DNA of 64,000 nucleotides from positions 496,001 to 560,000 of the forward strand of contig CP145426.1 in the NCBI GenBank assembly GCA_036867785.1. The letters run 5' to 3'. The DNA is from Plasmodiophora brassicae. Lineage: Eukaryota; Endomyxa: Phytomyxea; Phytomyxea; Plasmodiophorida. Shown here in pieces: positions 44,772 through 56,533 of this stretch; position 1 is the first letter of the stretch; every line of letters starts with the position of its first letter. The notes under the pieces are model-generated. The model saw nothing but the letters and a program-made list of their open reading frames with translations. It was not told the origin of the DNA and searched no databases. Both the position numbers and the translations under genes were made by a program.

Positions 44772-46548
44772 TTAGATGAATATGCATCGTTTGGATTTTG
44801 CAGATTTGAGTATTCTTGTCATTTCGTCTTCGTGCTTCCATAGAGTTTCTGCGAAGGAGTTTTTCCATAATCGTTCGTATGTTTCGCGCTCATGTTGTAG
44901 TTTGTGGCGTAGTGCAGTGCAGTGTACCAGTTGGTGTTCGATAGTCTCCTCAGCACTGTTGCAGTGCCTGCATTGGTCTGATTCTCCGGACATTGTTTTG
45001 TCAATATTGTGTAGGTGTTTACGCGCTGCACTGTGCCCGGATCGTGCTCTGTTGAGAAGTGGGTGCGTATGTAGCTTTCTGCTGTTGTACGCGATGTCCC
45101 ATGCGTCGTCTATGTATCGTTTTCGTTTCGGGTAGTCGTCCCACTTGCTGTCTTTGATGTTATTTGTTAGGTAGTCTTCTAGCCGCTCGGCTGCTAGTCG
45201 TCTTAGATGGAGTTTGTAGGAGGACAGGAGTGGTGTGTGGTTTACCCCACATTTTCCTTTCTTTGCTGCTCGCTTTGCGAGCTTGTCAATCTCCTCGTTA
45301 TGACCTATTTCCAGGTATTTGATCCTTTTTCTGCTATCCGAGTCTGTCTCCGAGTCGTCCTCGCTGCTTTCCTCAGTCAATGACGCATTTTGCGTAGGTA
45401 GTGAGTCGTGCGATGTGTTTGTGTTGTCCTCTTCTTCTGCCCTTTGGCCCGTGTGGTTCGTGCCGTCACTGGCTTTGCTTTTGTCTGCATCCGATGTTTG
45501 TGTTTGATTCCCCATCTGCGATCTGGGGTGGATTGGCGGGTTTTCGTAGTCTCGACTCGGGGATTGGTCAGTGACTGTTTGCCTGGGTGGATTTTCCCTG
45601 TCAGTGTCCGTGTTTACATACGACTCCGAGCATTCGGTCTTCTGTGAACTTGTGTCCGTATTTTCTTCATCTGGTTTTGGGACGTGGCTGGGGATGAAGT
45701 GTATGTGTACCTCGTTGTTATTCTCTATTAGGTTGGCCAGCTTGTCAGCATTAGCTGCGACCTCGTCGTGCACCCTTTTTGGCCTTGTTGGGAGCGATTG
45801 CAGCTGTTTGATCCACGATAAGGAGTCCGAGAAGATGTGTACTTTAGTGTCGTTGAAGTTCTCATCGATGGCGACGTCCAGTCCGCATCCTAATGCAATG
45901 AGTTCTGTTTCGTAGCTGGAACGGACGATGACCGGGCTTAAGGCGGTTTCTCTCACTGTTTCAGTGGGCGGGTACTCCCTATTGTCTATGACGAGCGCAG
46001 CTGCTCCTGCGTTCTCCCCGGGGGTCAGGCTTCCATCAGTCCATATTTCTATAGGTGGTTCTTGGGGTAGTAGCTCGTCTGTGAGGTGTTTTTCGATCGC
46101 TTCTGATCTAGAACTCGTGTGGAATTGCACCTGATAGAGTTTTTCCAGTGTCTGTTCACTTAGTTTTACTTTTGGATGTACTTCAGTGTACGATCTGGGC
46201 ATGTCCTCGTTGAGGGTCTTCCCCACTATTCCTAGGGGGCTCCATCCATCTCCCTCACCGTCCCAAGTGCTGTATTCTCTACCTAGCAGGGTGTCATTGG
46301 CAATTGCTGACAGGACTGTCATGGTAGCGCTTGTGCATATCGCGTCTCGTAATAGCGGAAATCCAGTCATTGCGTGTAGGAGGGGAATTGGTGTGGATCT
46401 GAACGCTCCTGAGTATGTCCTCATGTACTCATTGTAAGCTGTTTCTAGGGGCTTGATGGCACTTTTCATTTCTTTACCTGTTTCTGCCCCAAGTATCGGC
46501 ATGTAGTAATTTAGTTTGCCCCCGATGAATCCTTTGCATATTTGGTGG
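44772..46548 (-). CDS. LINE ORF2, carboxyl part: RNase H and zinc knuckle
   Basis: Continuation of ORF2 beyond the DNA-transposon insertion. It holds a connecting region (MKSAIKPLETAYNEYMRTYS), an RNase H domain with the four acidic residues in IEIWTDGSL, SYETELIALGCGLDVA, HIFSDSLSW and the final Asp in NEEIDKLAKRAAKKG, and a CCHC-type knuckle (CRHCNSAEETIEHQLVHC). A long Asp/Glu/Ser/Thr-rich loop (about 45700-45330) interrupts the RNase H domain before its last acidic residue. The frame is open to a stop at 44772 and shows no break in this part. Confidence 0.8.
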
Positions 46549-46884
46549 TACCACCACGGGAAGATGAATTTGCATGACGGGGACGAAATTTTTGCATGGC
46601 GGGGACATAATTTTTGCATGACGGGGAACAAATTGAAGGATGGCGGGGAACACAACGAATGGATGGCGGGGAAGAAATGCGTCGATGAGTGGCCCAAAAT
46701 AAATGGATCGGCTCGGGACGGACGAGCGGGCCCCCTCACTGTGTACCTACCGTACCGTTGCAGGACGACGTCACCAGAACAATGGCAGGGATACAACCGA
46801 TAACGGTAAGCGGATACCGTACAGTATCGCCGACGTACCTACCGTACCGTATTCTGACTTCATATCCCACGGTAGGTAGGAGGG

Positions 46885-47376
46885 TTGCAATCGTCGCAGA
46901 CGTCCGCTCGTAGGCGAGTCGGTCGTCCTGCGATGAACCCGGAGCGGATTCCTCGTTTGGACCCTACAATCGCGTCGGACCCTAGGCTCTGTGAAATCGA
47001 CTTTACGACACCGGTTGCAAGGATCCAGAACGCCGCTGAGCAACGCCGCCTGGAAGAACAGTGTCGAATCGCTCGCGAAAAAGCTCGGCAGCGCGCATAC
47101 CAGCAATTGCAGCAAATGGAGAGCGCTGCTGACCATGTTCGGGCTGTTGCTGACAGGGCGATCGACCGCATCCATCAAGTCGCCGACCGAAAACGACGCT
47201 TCGCTGACGAATTGGTCGAGTGGCAGGCCCGACTGTCGGCCGACGAAGTCGCTGTCGAATCTGTTCCAGAGCGATTTCGTAAGGCTCTTCTCCCGCGGAA
47301 GCCACACGTCGACGAAGACGAAGATCGTATTATGCATGCTCTTGACGGCAAGCGATCGCAGGTGGAGATCGCACGC
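46885..47376 (+). CDS. Transposase copy 1, amino part (upstream of copia insertion)
   Basis: First in-frame ATG is 46933, in PAMNPERIPRLDPTI. The part reads GRPAMNPERIPRLDPTIASD, then a long coiled-coil region (QQLQQMESAADHVRAVADRA, about 47110-47230), and ends in the first half of a helix-turn-helix at LDGKRSQVEIAR. It is colinear with residues 75-230 of copy 2 at 60287. The copia element interrupts the gene within the DNA-binding domain. Confidence 0.75.
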
Positions 47377-50300
47377 TGAGAAGGACAATAATGAAGTGGA
47401 TGTATTACGTACGGCGTGTGCGGCGGACGTTACAGTGGCGACGTAGTCGCCGACGGTGTAACGGTTGCCAACGCCGGCGGGCACGGAGTCGCGGAGTGCG
47501 TGACGGCGTTCACGTGCTGCAGGCATGTGCTGCTGGTCGTAGTGGATACGTTGTTCGACACGCCCCCTCCAGCAGCACACGGCCTGGGACTTGTGTCGAT
47601 GATGCCGGCCAGGAGCAGGTTCGCATGATACGAGGTGCTGAGAGCGGGCTTCGTGAGGTAGTCTGCAGCCATCTCGGCGGACGGGCACTTGTGGACCACG
47701 ATCAAACTGGCCTCGACGGCCTCCCGGGTGTAGTGAAACTGCACCTCGATGTCCTTCGTGCGATCATCCATCCGACGATAGCCAGACCAGGCCTTCGCGC
47801 CTTGATTGTCCTCGTATACGATCGTCGGACTGGAGCGTGCGAAGCCGATTTCGGTCAGGAATGACCGGATCCAGGCCAGCTGGCGGGTAACAGCACACAG
47901 CGACTTGATCTCTGCATGTGTGGACGATAAGCTAACTTTGACTGCGCCCAGGTCTTGGCGACGTGACTGCCAGTGCACGGGGCCGCCAGCCAGCAGGATG
48001 ATGTGGCCGGAGCGCGACCGTCGCGTGTCAGGGTCGGATGCCCAATCAGCGTCGGCGTATGCGATCAGACGATCTTCGGGCTGGCGTTCGTATCGGATGC
48101 CGTGCGTCATGGTGCCGGCGAGGTACTTAAGAACGCGTTGCCCCGCACGCCAATGCTGGATGCCGGGATTCGAGGAGAATTGGGCCAGTACATTCGTTAT
48201 GTACGCGATGTCGGGACGGCATCGATGGGCGAGCCATGTCAGGCAGCCAATAAGTTTGAGGTACGGCTTGGTCGCCATTTCGTCACGGTCGAGGTCGCTT
48301 TGTGGACTCATTGTCGTTGATAGGTGAACGCCAGGCTGGTGCGGCGTGTCGACCGGATGACAATGCGACATGTTGAAGTCGCTCAACACCTTCTCGATGT
48401 ACTCGGCTTGGTCAAGGGTGATGGCGCCGGTGCCAGGTTCGCGGCGGATGCGCATGCCAAGCAGGGTCGACGGTTCACCTTGATCGGTGATCTCGGCCAT
48501 CGTGGAGAGCTTCTCGAGAACGGATTCCGCGAACGGGACGTCATTGTACGCCAGCAGACCGTCGTCGGTGTGCACCGACATGATCATGAACTTTCCATCG
48601 CGATCGTACCGGAAGACGCAGGGGTCCGCGATGATCGATTCGAATCCGAGTGATAACAGCATCTCCCGAAGCGTCTTGTACCAACGTTCGGCGCCTTGTT
48701 TCGTTCCATAAAGGGCCTTTTGCAGTTGACGAACTCGGTACGGGACGTGATGATCGGTGAAGCCATCCGGCTGACGAATGTAAACATCATGGAGCATGTC
48801 GGCGTTCAGGTATGCGGCCACCCAGTCGACCTGGCGAAGATGCAGGCCGTGCTGCGCCGCGAGCGCTAGGATAACGAGGAACGCAGTGGCACGGGCGGTC
48901 GGCGCGAACGTATCGTCGAAGTCGATGCCGGGGCGTTGTCGGAAGCCCTGAGCACAGAGTCGGGCGGTGAACTTGCGGATGCCACCGTTGCCACTGAGCG
49001 AGGACTTCACTCGGAACACCCACTTGGCGCCAACAGCGATCTTACTTTTCGGCAGGTCGATTAGCGGGCCGAACGTGTCCTTGGCGTCCAGTGTTGCCAT
49101 CTGGGTGACGGCGGCGTCCCACCAGTGGCCAGCGAAAGGTGATGAGAGGGCATCGGCCATTGAGTTGGGTACGGGAATGTCGGTCGCTTTCAGCTTCGAC
49201 AGGTCGGGTCGTGGTAGACGGGCTGGGTCGATCGGGGCGGATACCTTGGCTCGACATGCCTTGGCAGCTGCGCCGCGACATGTCGGACGGTTGGACCTGA
49301 TGGCCTGATCGATCAGACGGCGCTCCTCAACCTGCTGCCAATGCCGGATCAGTCGGCGGGAGCGACGAGGAGGGCGCTGTGTCGGGAACGTTAGGGTCGG
49401 ATTCTGGAACCAGGCGTCGACCGTCGAGGACCACCGTGTCGACGAACGATTGGCCGCCTCCGGCGCCTTCCACCATTCACCAGGCGGTTGACGACGACGA
49501 TTCGATCGGCGAGGGCGTGGCACGTCGATGACATTGTGGTCAACGATATCAGCAGCATCGGAATTGTCGTGGACGTCGGGGTCGGCAGCTTCGTTGGGAG
49601 AGTCGTTGCTGGACGCCGAACCTTCGTAGTCGGGATCATCTTCAGCGTCATCATCATCTTCGTCGGTGGATACGTCATCAGGAGACGGTGAGCGCGACGG
49701 TCGGACGATCTCGGAAGGCGATGACGCAGCGGCAGGTGACGGAGGCTCGGGAGGGGATGCTGCGAGAGAGGATGCTGACGTCGATGGTAGAGGTGCCATG
49801 ACGGCGTCGGAAGAGACGGGCGTCGGGACGATCGTGTCAACGTTCGGCGCAGAGCTCGACTCGGGACTGGACGGTGGCGCTGATGATGAACTAGCAGGGC
49901 TGGATCTTCCAAAGCCGAATGTGAACGAGGTCTCCAGGAACTCGGCAGTCGTGCTCTCGAACGTGTCTTCCCGGTCCACGTCGTAGAACCGCCAAGCCTT
50001 CATGCCGGGCGTGAAACCGATAAACACAGCGCGAACACGACGAGGCTCCAACTTGCTCGGCTTCTTCGTGGCTGGATGCGGTCGCATGGCATAGGCATCG
50101 CAACCGTAGACACGAAGGGCCGAGATGTTAGGTAGGGCGCGACGAGCAGCCTCGAACGATGTGCGACGCCCGGGAAGGACTGATCTGGGGTGGATGTTGT
50201 ACAGTATCGCAGAGTAGGACAGCGACCAGGGCCACGTGGAGTCAGGCATGCGAGAGTGGCACCGGATTGAGCTTTCGATACCGCAGAGCGTGTGGTTGAC

Positions 50301-52612
50301 GCTTTCAGCGCGGCCGTTCTGCTCGGGCGTGTACGGGACAGATTTGCGGTGCAGGATGCCGGACTCGTTGTAGAACAGGACGCACGCCTTGGAGTTGTAC
50401 TCGCCGCCACCGTCGGTCTGGAACGTCCGGATACCACGTCCTTCCTGGTTGCGAAGACGCGCGTCATAGTGCTTGATGACGTCGAGCGCCTCCGATTTGC
50501 GACGTAGCAGATAGACGGACAGGTACCGAGAGGAATCGTCCAGCATGGTCTGGTAGTACTCAAAGCCGCCGACACCGACGACAGGCCACCGTCCGGACAG
50601 ATCGCTATGGACGAGATCGCCAACACGACGCGCGCGCGACGTACTGGGAGGGAATGATGACCGTTTGCCCTTGGCGAGTAAACATGCAGCGCATGGACAT
50701 CGATCTTGCGGCCTCGGGATTGGCCCGTCGAACTTCATGCCACGACAACGTTTGTGCAGGATGCGCAGGTTGCCGTAACCCAGGTGGCCGGTTCGAGCGT
50801 GCCAGACAGCTGGAGCTGCGGCGGTGACCTTAGCGACGCGGCATGAGACGCTGGATGCGATCAAGGAGCAGACTCGGGCAGAGTGAAGTGTGCCGGGCGC
50901 GGAGGTTGGAGCGGATAATGGAATCCGGTACAGGTTATCGTGTCCTCGTTGACTGACGGCCACTGGCTGACCGACGGGCGCCGTCCAGTTGGCCCCCGAG
51001 TAGATCTTCGCGGTATCGCCGTCGAACACGATCTTGTGACCTGATCTGGTGAGCTGGCCAACTGATACTAGCGCTTGGCCAAGTCGGGGAACGTGCAGCG
51101 AATCGATACTCGTCGCCTGGACATCCATGCCGAATGACGTCACGCCTCGACCGGAAGTGGTCGTACGCGACAGATCGGCTAGCTCAACTTCCGGTCCGGT
51201 GCCTTGGCGATAGCAGCTGAGATGTCGGCGCAGGGGCGTCATCGTCGTGGAACACGCTGAGTCCAGTAGGCCTACTGAGTTCGCGTACACGTCGATGGCG
51301 TGGCGTGCCGACAAAGCACGCATCGGCTCGGGCGCCGGATCGATCGGATGAGCGCCAGACGTTGGATACTCGTTGGACGTTGGTGAGGATGTATTGCTTT
51401 TCGCGTTGCTGTCGCGGTACCAGATGTGTCGTTGCAGCGTGCATTCGCCGTTAGTGTGCTTGGATCCGGGATGGAAGACGCAGGACTCGTTGCGTCGTGG
51501 TCCACGGGGACGCGTCGATGTGGCGCAACTGGAGCGGTTGGCCGTTTGGAACGCGTCGTGTCGGTCCCGCACGTCTTGGACCCTGATCTCCTCGCTTGTC
51601 AACGACCCGACGACCTCGGAGACACTGGGCAGCGTGTCCAGAGCACGATTGTGCAGGCCAGCGACGACGGCGTCGAGATCGGATGATGCGTTGGCCAAGA
51701 TGAGGACGGCGACCAATGCGTCGGTGAGGGACAGCATCTCGGTCGGTACCGTCGACCGGACGCGATGAGCCGCTGCTTGAACTCGGGCGGCGTACGTGGC
51801 GACCGACTCGCCGGGCATGTGCTGGACCGTGACGAGGTCGCGGACGGCGCGCACGACCGATGCCAGCGACGACGGGCTGTACGCCTGGAACAGCACGCGC
51901 CAGCACTTGGCAGCCGAGCCTGCCTGAAACAAAGACAATGCGGACGCGATCTTGTGGTCCAGCATGTGGACGAGTAGAATCTCGCGCGCGGCTGCCTCGA
52001 GAGCTGGGTCGTGTGCCGTACCGGTTGTCGCAGTCGGCGAGCCATCTTCGTTGATCCCGATGACGTCCGCGTACCCACGATTGCGAAACCAGAGTGCAGC
52101 TGTCTGAACCCAGGACGTGAACGAGTCGGGAGTACCGTCGAACTTGGGCATGGGCAGTCGGCCTGCGTCGCTTCGGCTGTGCGCCTCGGCGATGATCGGC
52201 ATGGCCGGGGTCGATGGACAGCTGGTCGGACGCGCCAGCTGCTGCTGCAGGACACGGAGACGGTCGATCTTCTCCTGCCTGGCGATCGTTGCCTCCGCTT
52301 CGGCAATTCGGGTGTCGATCTCCTCGAGCGACAGATGACGCAGCGGGTCGTCATCCGTGTTAGGCGTCGCCTGGCGCTCGGCCATGGCGAGTAGAGGCTC
52401 AGCGCCTGCGCCTATACGACTGTTAATCTGAGAAGGACAATAATGAAGTGGATGTATTACGTACGGCGTGTGCGGCGGACGTTACAGTGGCGACGTAGTC
52501 GCCGACGGTGTAACGGTTGCCAACGCCGGCGGGCACGGAGTCGCGGAGTGCGTGACGGCGTTCACGTGCTGCAGGCATGTGCTGCTGGTCGTAGTGGATA
52601 CGTTGTTCGACA
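47377..52612 (-). mobile_element. Ty1/copia LTR retrotransposon, looks whole
   Basis: LTRs of 184 bp at 47377-47560 and 52429-52612 appear identical by eye and are flanked by the 5-bp duplication CACGC (47372-47376 and 52613-52617). On the minus strand each LTR starts TGTCGAACAA and ends CTTCTCA. A GGAGGGGG polypurine tract lies next to the 3' LTR. One long polyprotein frame fills the inside. Order protease, integrase, RT, RNase H makes it copia. Identical LTRs and an open polyprotein point to a very recent insertion, the latest event in this nest. No break was noticed. Confidence 0.93.
47430..52385 (-). CDS. Copia Gag-Pol polyprotein
   Basis: Single frame of 1651 codons, start MAERQATPNTDDDP at 52385, ending inside the 3' LTR. 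Gag region with SWVQTAALWFRNRGYADVIG, followed by a short Cys/His segment. Aspartic protease GLLDSACSTTMTPL. Integrase with a GAG_pre-integrase His/Cys part (WHARTGHLGYGNL, CPCAACLLAKGK) and the catalytic GDLVHSDLSGRW. RT with LYGTKQGAERWYK and the metal motif VHTDDGLLAY. RNase H with AYADADWASDPDTRRS. Gag and Pol share one frame, as is usual in copia. Confidence 0.92.
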   Translation of the reverse strand: MAERQATPNTDDDPLRHLSLEEIDTRIAEAEATIARQEKIDRLRVLQQQLARPTSCPSTPAMPIIAEAHSRSDAGRLPMPKFDGTPDSFTSWVQTAALWFRNRGYADVIGINEDGSPTATTGTAHDPALEAAAREILLVHMLDHKIASALSLFQAGSAAKCWRVLFQAYSPSSLASVVRAVRDLVTVQHMPGESVATYAARVQAAAHRVRSTVPTEMLSLTDALVAVLILANASSDLDAVVAGLHNRALDTLPSVSEVVGSLTSEEIRVQDVRDRHDAFQTANRSSCATSTRPRGPRRNESCVFHPGSKHTNGECTLQRHIWYRDSNAKSNTSSPTSNEYPTSGAHPIDPAPEPMRALSARHAIDVYANSVGLLDSACSTTMTPLRRHLSCYRQGTGPEVELADLSRTTTSGRGVTSFGMDVQATSIDSLHVPRLGQALVSVGQLTRSGHKIVFDGDTAKIYSGANWTAPVGQPVAVSQRGHDNLYRIPLSAPTSAPGTLHSARVCSLIASSVSCRVAKVTAAAPAVWHARTGHLGYGNLRILHKRCRGMKFDGPIPRPQDRCPCAACLLAKGKRSSFPPSTSRARRVGDLVHSDLSGRWPVVGVGGFEYYQTMLDDSSRYLSVYLLRRKSEALDVIKHYDARLRNQEGRGIRTFQTDGGGEYNSKACVLFYNESGILHRKSVPYTPEQNGRAESVNHTLCGIESSIRCHSRMPDSTWPWSLSYSAILYNIHPRSVLPGRRTSFEAARRALPNISALRVYGCDAYAMRPHPATKKPSKLEPRRVRAVFIGFTPGMKAWRFYDVDREDTFESTTAEFLETSFTFGFGRSSPASSSSAPPSSPESSSAPNVDTIVPTPVSSDAVMAPLPSTSASSLAASPPEPPSPAAASSPSEIVRPSRSPSPDDVSTDEDDDDAEDDPDYEGSASSNDSPNEAADPDVHDNSDAADIVDHNVIDVPRPRRSNRRRQPPGEWWKAPEAANRSSTRWSSTVDAWFQNPTLTFPTQRPPRRSRRLIRHWQQVEERRLIDQAIRSNRPTCRGAAAKACRAKVSAPIDPARLPRPDLSKLKATDIPVPNSMADALSSPFAGHWWDAAVTQMATLDAKDTFGPLIDLPKSKIAVGAKWVFRVKSSLSGNGGIRKFTARLCAQGFRQRPGIDFDDTFAPTARATAFLVILALAAQHGLHLRQVDWVAAYLNADMLHDVYIRQPDGFTDHHVPYRVRQLQKALYGTKQGAERWYKTLREMLLSLGFESIIADPCVFRYDRDGKFMIMSVHTDDGLLAYNDVPFAESVLEKLSTMAEITDQGEPSTLLGMRIRREPGTGAITLDQAEYIEKVLSDFNMSHCHPVDTPHQPGVHLSTTMSPQSDLDRDEMATKPYLKLIGCLTWLAHRCRPDIAYITNVLAQFSSNPGIQHWRAGQRVLKYLAGTMTHGIRYERQPEDRLIAYADADWASDPDTRRSRSGHIILLAGGPVHWQSRRQDLGAVKVSLSSTHAEIKSLCAVTRQLAWIRSFLTEIGFARSSPTIVYEDNQGAKAWSGYRRMDDRTKDIEVQFHYTREAVEASLIVVHKCPSAEMAADYLTKPALSTSYHANLLLAGIIDTSPRPCAAGGGVSNNVSTTTSSTCLQHVNAVTHSATPCPPALATVTPSATTSPL

Positions 52613-53820
52613 CACGCGAGGTCGGCTGTGCTCAGTCAACGGTCTCCCGTCATTTGAACGGGGTATCGCAAGCCCGCGACGGTGCTGCTCGAGGCCGACC
52701 GCGGAAGCTGTCGGATGAGATGTTGAATGCTGCAGCGCGATTCATGTTTCTGCTCCCTGGTGCGACACTGACACTTGCAGCCGCGTTTCTCCAGTTGTCC
52801 TACCATGTCGTCGTGTCCCGGAAGACTCTTGGTATACACTTGCGGCGTAGGGCAGGGTTCCGCCTTGGTGACTTCAAAACCTTCCACGTACAACGCAATG
52901 CGCCAGAAACAATCGACAATCGGTTCAGATACATTGCCCGTCTGGAGTCGGAAGAATATCGCCGGAAGTTCGGCCCGAACCCGCTCTATGACGCGATCTA
53001 CTACGATGAGATGCCACTGGCTCGGATTGCCAACCGAAAAATCTGGTCCGTTCGCGGTTGGATTCCGTCTCTGGTTGAAGAATCGGTCAGAGGACGCCAC
53101 GTTTCGCTTCTGCTTGCTGTGAGCCCAGCAGTTGGGGTTGTATGGTACGAAGTTCTCGATAAGACAATTGATGGTGACGCGTTCCTCGCTTTTTGCAACA
53201 ACTTGGTCAAATCGTATGTGAATACTTCCAGGAATAGTCGCCCACGGCTGTTCATTTCGGATAATGCTCGATTTCACCATGCTCGCTCGGTGGAGGCCTT
53301 TTTCGGACGCGACGAGGTCGCTCGCCACCTTGTCCTTGAGTTCCTTCCGCCATATTCGCCCTTTCTCGATCCCTGTGAAGAACTGTTCGCGCTTATTAAG
53401 ATCCGTATATGGCTCAATTGGATTGCCGGTTCCTCGGACGAGCGGTCACTTGCAAGCAGCAAGCAAGCACTAGTAGAAGAAGTTCGGCAAATAACAACAG
53501 ACGATATCCGTCAGACGTACGACCACATGAGGGAATTCCTATCGTATTGCAAGGACCGGCGACCTGTCTTCACCAAAAAGTTGTACGACTGTGCACACCA
53601 TGGAGACGAGGAGCGGATGTGTCCGACGGGATCTTTGGAAGTGGATGATTTACTGAACAGTTACCTGCCCCAGTTTTATGAGGAGTTTACACCGAGCCGT
53701 TGTCAGCATCTTCGTGATATGTTTGGTTGTTCACGACTGACTAAAGACATCGTCGAGCGGTTCTACGACGCACAGGTGCGTTCTCCGGGAGGCGGCGGCG
53801 CCCATGGCACTGTTCGCTGA
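52613..53820 (+). CDS. Transposase copy 1, carboxyl part with DDE domain
   Basis: Resumes directly after the copia target duplication with EVGCAQSTVSRHLNGVSQAR, the second half of the helix-turn-helix. The catalytic core follows: YYDEMPLARIANRKIWSVRG (first Asp), LFISDNARFHHARSVEAFF (second Asp) and PPYSPFLDPCEELFALIK (Glu). Thirty-eight residues separate the second Asp from the Glu, so it is DD38E. A conserved carboxyl region (YDHMREFLSYCKDRRPVFTK, EVDDLLNSYLPQFYEEF) has no counterpart in ordinary mariner proteins. The end is Gly/Ala-rich. Apart from the copia insertion no break is seen. Confidence 0.85.
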
Positions 53821-54004
53821 GCCGCCGCCACGCGCACGCACCTAACGCTCCAGCAATCGGTTCCAGAGAGACAAAATACATGCACCACGATCCATTATTT
53901 TTGTGCTCGTCATCCTTCAATTTGTTCCCCGTCATGCAAAAATTATGTCCCCGCCATGCAAAAGTTTCGTCCCCGTCATGCAAATTCATCTTCCCGTGGT
54001 GGTA

Positions 54005-56469
54005 TATTTTAATTGGGAAGTTGTATTTTAGCAGCGACCTGACTACTTTGCTTCTTTGTTTTATGCTGGCCGCTACACCATTAAGGTCGATCATCATCAT
54101 ACCATGTCTGTTTTCCTCATTAGCCCTTAGTGTGATTCCTAGGTATTTGACCTCTGGTGCTGTCCTTATACTGGTTTTGTTTGTTTTAAGAGCGTCGTCC
54201 GGGTTGTACTCGTTGAATAATATTACCGTCTTGTCCCAGTTGATTTTAATATGGTTGGCATCGCACCACTTCATTAGTGCCGCGTTCTTTTTGTGTAGAG
54301 TGCGTTTCACTTGTTTCTTCGTTCTCCCAGTGGCCCAAGAGGCGATGTCATCTACATATATGTTGCTAGAGTCTTCGTCAAGTGGTGCATCGTAGACTTA
54401 AATTGCCCAGAGTAGGACACTGAGGCTGGATCCTTGCGGAATGCCACTGGTTTGAGGGTGTTGTTTGGAGGTGGATCCTCGGTGTGATAACTCGAACTTT
54501 CTGTTTTTGAGCCATTCATCGATTATGAGGATGAGGTATGGGTCAATTTGCATCTTACGCATTTTCGATATTAGTTTTATATGCTGCACCCTGTCGAAGG
54601 CTTTTGCGAAGTCGTAGAATATTGTTGCGAACTGCTGATTTTTGGCTGCTGCGCATCCTGCATGGTGAAGTAGGCGCATTAATGCTTGCGCTGTGTTGTG
54701 GGCTTCCCTACCCCCCGTCTGATTTGTCGGGAGGTGCTGTTCAGCTTGGTGTCTAATTCGGGTTTCGATAATCGATTCAGTTATCTTGGCTAAGTTGGCC
54801 AGGAGGGCTATTGGGCGGTAGTCGCCTGGTTTTGACTTCGGGATGGGCCTGACTTTGGCGATTTTGAGGTCGTTTGGGAAATGTCCGTTTTTGATTATGT
54901 CGTTGTTGATGGCTGCCAGGAAATAGTTCGCTATGGCTTCGTCCTCGCACGCTCTCTTTATGAGTGCGTTGGTGACGCCGTCGTAGCCTCCGGCGGATCT
55001 CTTTTTGGCTCGTTTTAGGGCCTTGTCGAGTTCTCTTTGTGTGATCGGCTCTGGTGGTTGGATTTCGTTTTCTGCTTGCAACTTCATGATTAGTGATTGA
55101 TGCGTGATATATTCTTCTTCCGTCACTTTAAGGTCGTCAGCGTTATATATGCTTGCGAATGTTTTTGCGATTTCTTCTGTTTCTAATCCTGCTCTTTCCG
55201 TATTGGTTCTGAGGGGCTGGCGTTTGCTGTTCAGGTCGGGGTTGATTTGCTTAATGAGTTTCCAAGTAGCAGCGCCTGTGGAGTCTGCGATGGCCGTCTC
55301 TGCCAGGGCTGTGTATCTCTCGAGCTTTGCTTCTTTGTACTCTCTCAGTACCTCTTTGTTCGTGACTCGCACTGTTTCGCGCAGTTCTTCTATGTGTGGC
55401 TCCTGTTTCTTCTCTCGTTTGGCCTTACGGAGCTGTTCATTTGCCTGTTCTTTTTTGCAGCATGCTTCGGCGAGGGCTGGGGTCCAGAATCTATGAGTTT
55501 CTTTTGGTACTATTTTGTACGCTATACTTTCCATGATAATGCTGTTCAGTTTGCTTAGGTGGGCGTGGTCGGTACTTTCATTTTCCAGTGCTAATGATAT
55601 GTTTTCTACTGTCAGATTAATGTCTGTTGTTGTTTTGGTGTCGCTTCCGTCATAAGATCCTTCATTGGTGCCAACTGGGATTGATGTTTCTGTGATCGTG
55701 ATTATATGGTCGCTATCCATGGCCGGGCCTGTCTTCCAAGCAACGATGTCTTCTCGTGCGTCACTGTTGCACATGGTGATGTCTAGGACGCTGCCTTTTT
55801 CCTCGTTGGCTGGGTCGTATCTCGTGGGTAGTGCTATATTGTTTAGGACCTCGAACTCTGTTAGCAGCGAGTCTATCTCGTGTTTTCGGGCCGTCACTGT
55901 GGGATCAAATCGACGGTCACGCGTATTAAGGTCGCCTGTGATTATTGTAGGTCTGTTCTCTTTTGCGACTAGGCGTTCAATTTCTGCCCAGTATGCCTTT
56001 CGCGTTCGCCGCTTTACGTCCGGGGCGATGTATGGGTGAATGAGTAGTGTTACGTTGTTGATTATTGCAACCTGAGTAGCTATTCTTTTGTTTTCAAAAC
56101 GAGCAAGCGGTCGAGTTGTTCCTTAGGAAACTCTTTGACGTCCATGTTCTTTGTCCAGAAAATTCCCGACTGCGTATTCAGATCAGTGTGCATGTGGTTG
56201 GGGAAATGTGCTATCTGCCTCCTGTGTCCCAGTTCCGAGATGCATAGTATGTGGATATTGTTCTGTTTTGCATATTCAGACAGTCGCTCTGCTTTGAGTT
56301 CGGTTAGTGTTCGGGCGTTCCATTGCCCAATGTTTAGCGTAGCAATTTCCTCGTCCTCCGGGTTTGGAGCCTGTCGCGGGTCTGTGAAGACGATAACGAA
56401 GTGATTTATTCCGACCGACATCGGCGCGAGACGGCGGCGACGTAACGCTGTGTAACAGGGGCTTGCCAA
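54005..56469 (-). CDS. LINE ORF2, amino part: AP endonuclease and reverse transcriptase (broken)
   Basis: Endonuclease domain at 56430-55700: TLNIGQWNARTL, CISELGH, TIITGDLNTRDR and AMDSDHIITI carry the expected Asn, Glu, Asp/Asn and Asp/His. RT domain at 55000-54100: KSKPGDYRPIALLANLAKIT, FYDFAKAFDRVQH, SGIPQGSSLS and the catalytic YVDD (IYVDDIASWATG, near 54355). Two defects are visible: a frame change near 56100 in an A-rich tract within the endonuclease, and an in-frame TAA at about 54396-54398 just before the YVDD block. The copy is therefore dead but recent. Confidence 0.8.
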
Positions 56470-56533
56470 GCCGCTACCGACAACGGCGCCAGTGGCGGAG
56501 CCTCTGCCGTGGACGTTACGCAGTCGCGCACAG

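Larger units (their letters stand above)
46551..54002 (+). mobile_element. Tc1/mariner-like DNA transposon, copy 1, carrying a copia insertion
   Basis: Terminal inverted repeats of about 90 bp begin CCACCACGGGAAGATGAATT at 46551 and end with the reverse complement at 54002. TA lies on each side (46549-46550 and 54003-54004), the target duplication of the Tc1/mariner superfamily. The TIRs consist of repeated units like TTGCATGACGGGGACGAAA, probable transposase binding sites. The transposase gene runs on the plus strand and is split by a Ty1/copia element at 47377-52612. Without that insert the transposon is about 2.2 kb. Confidence 0.9.
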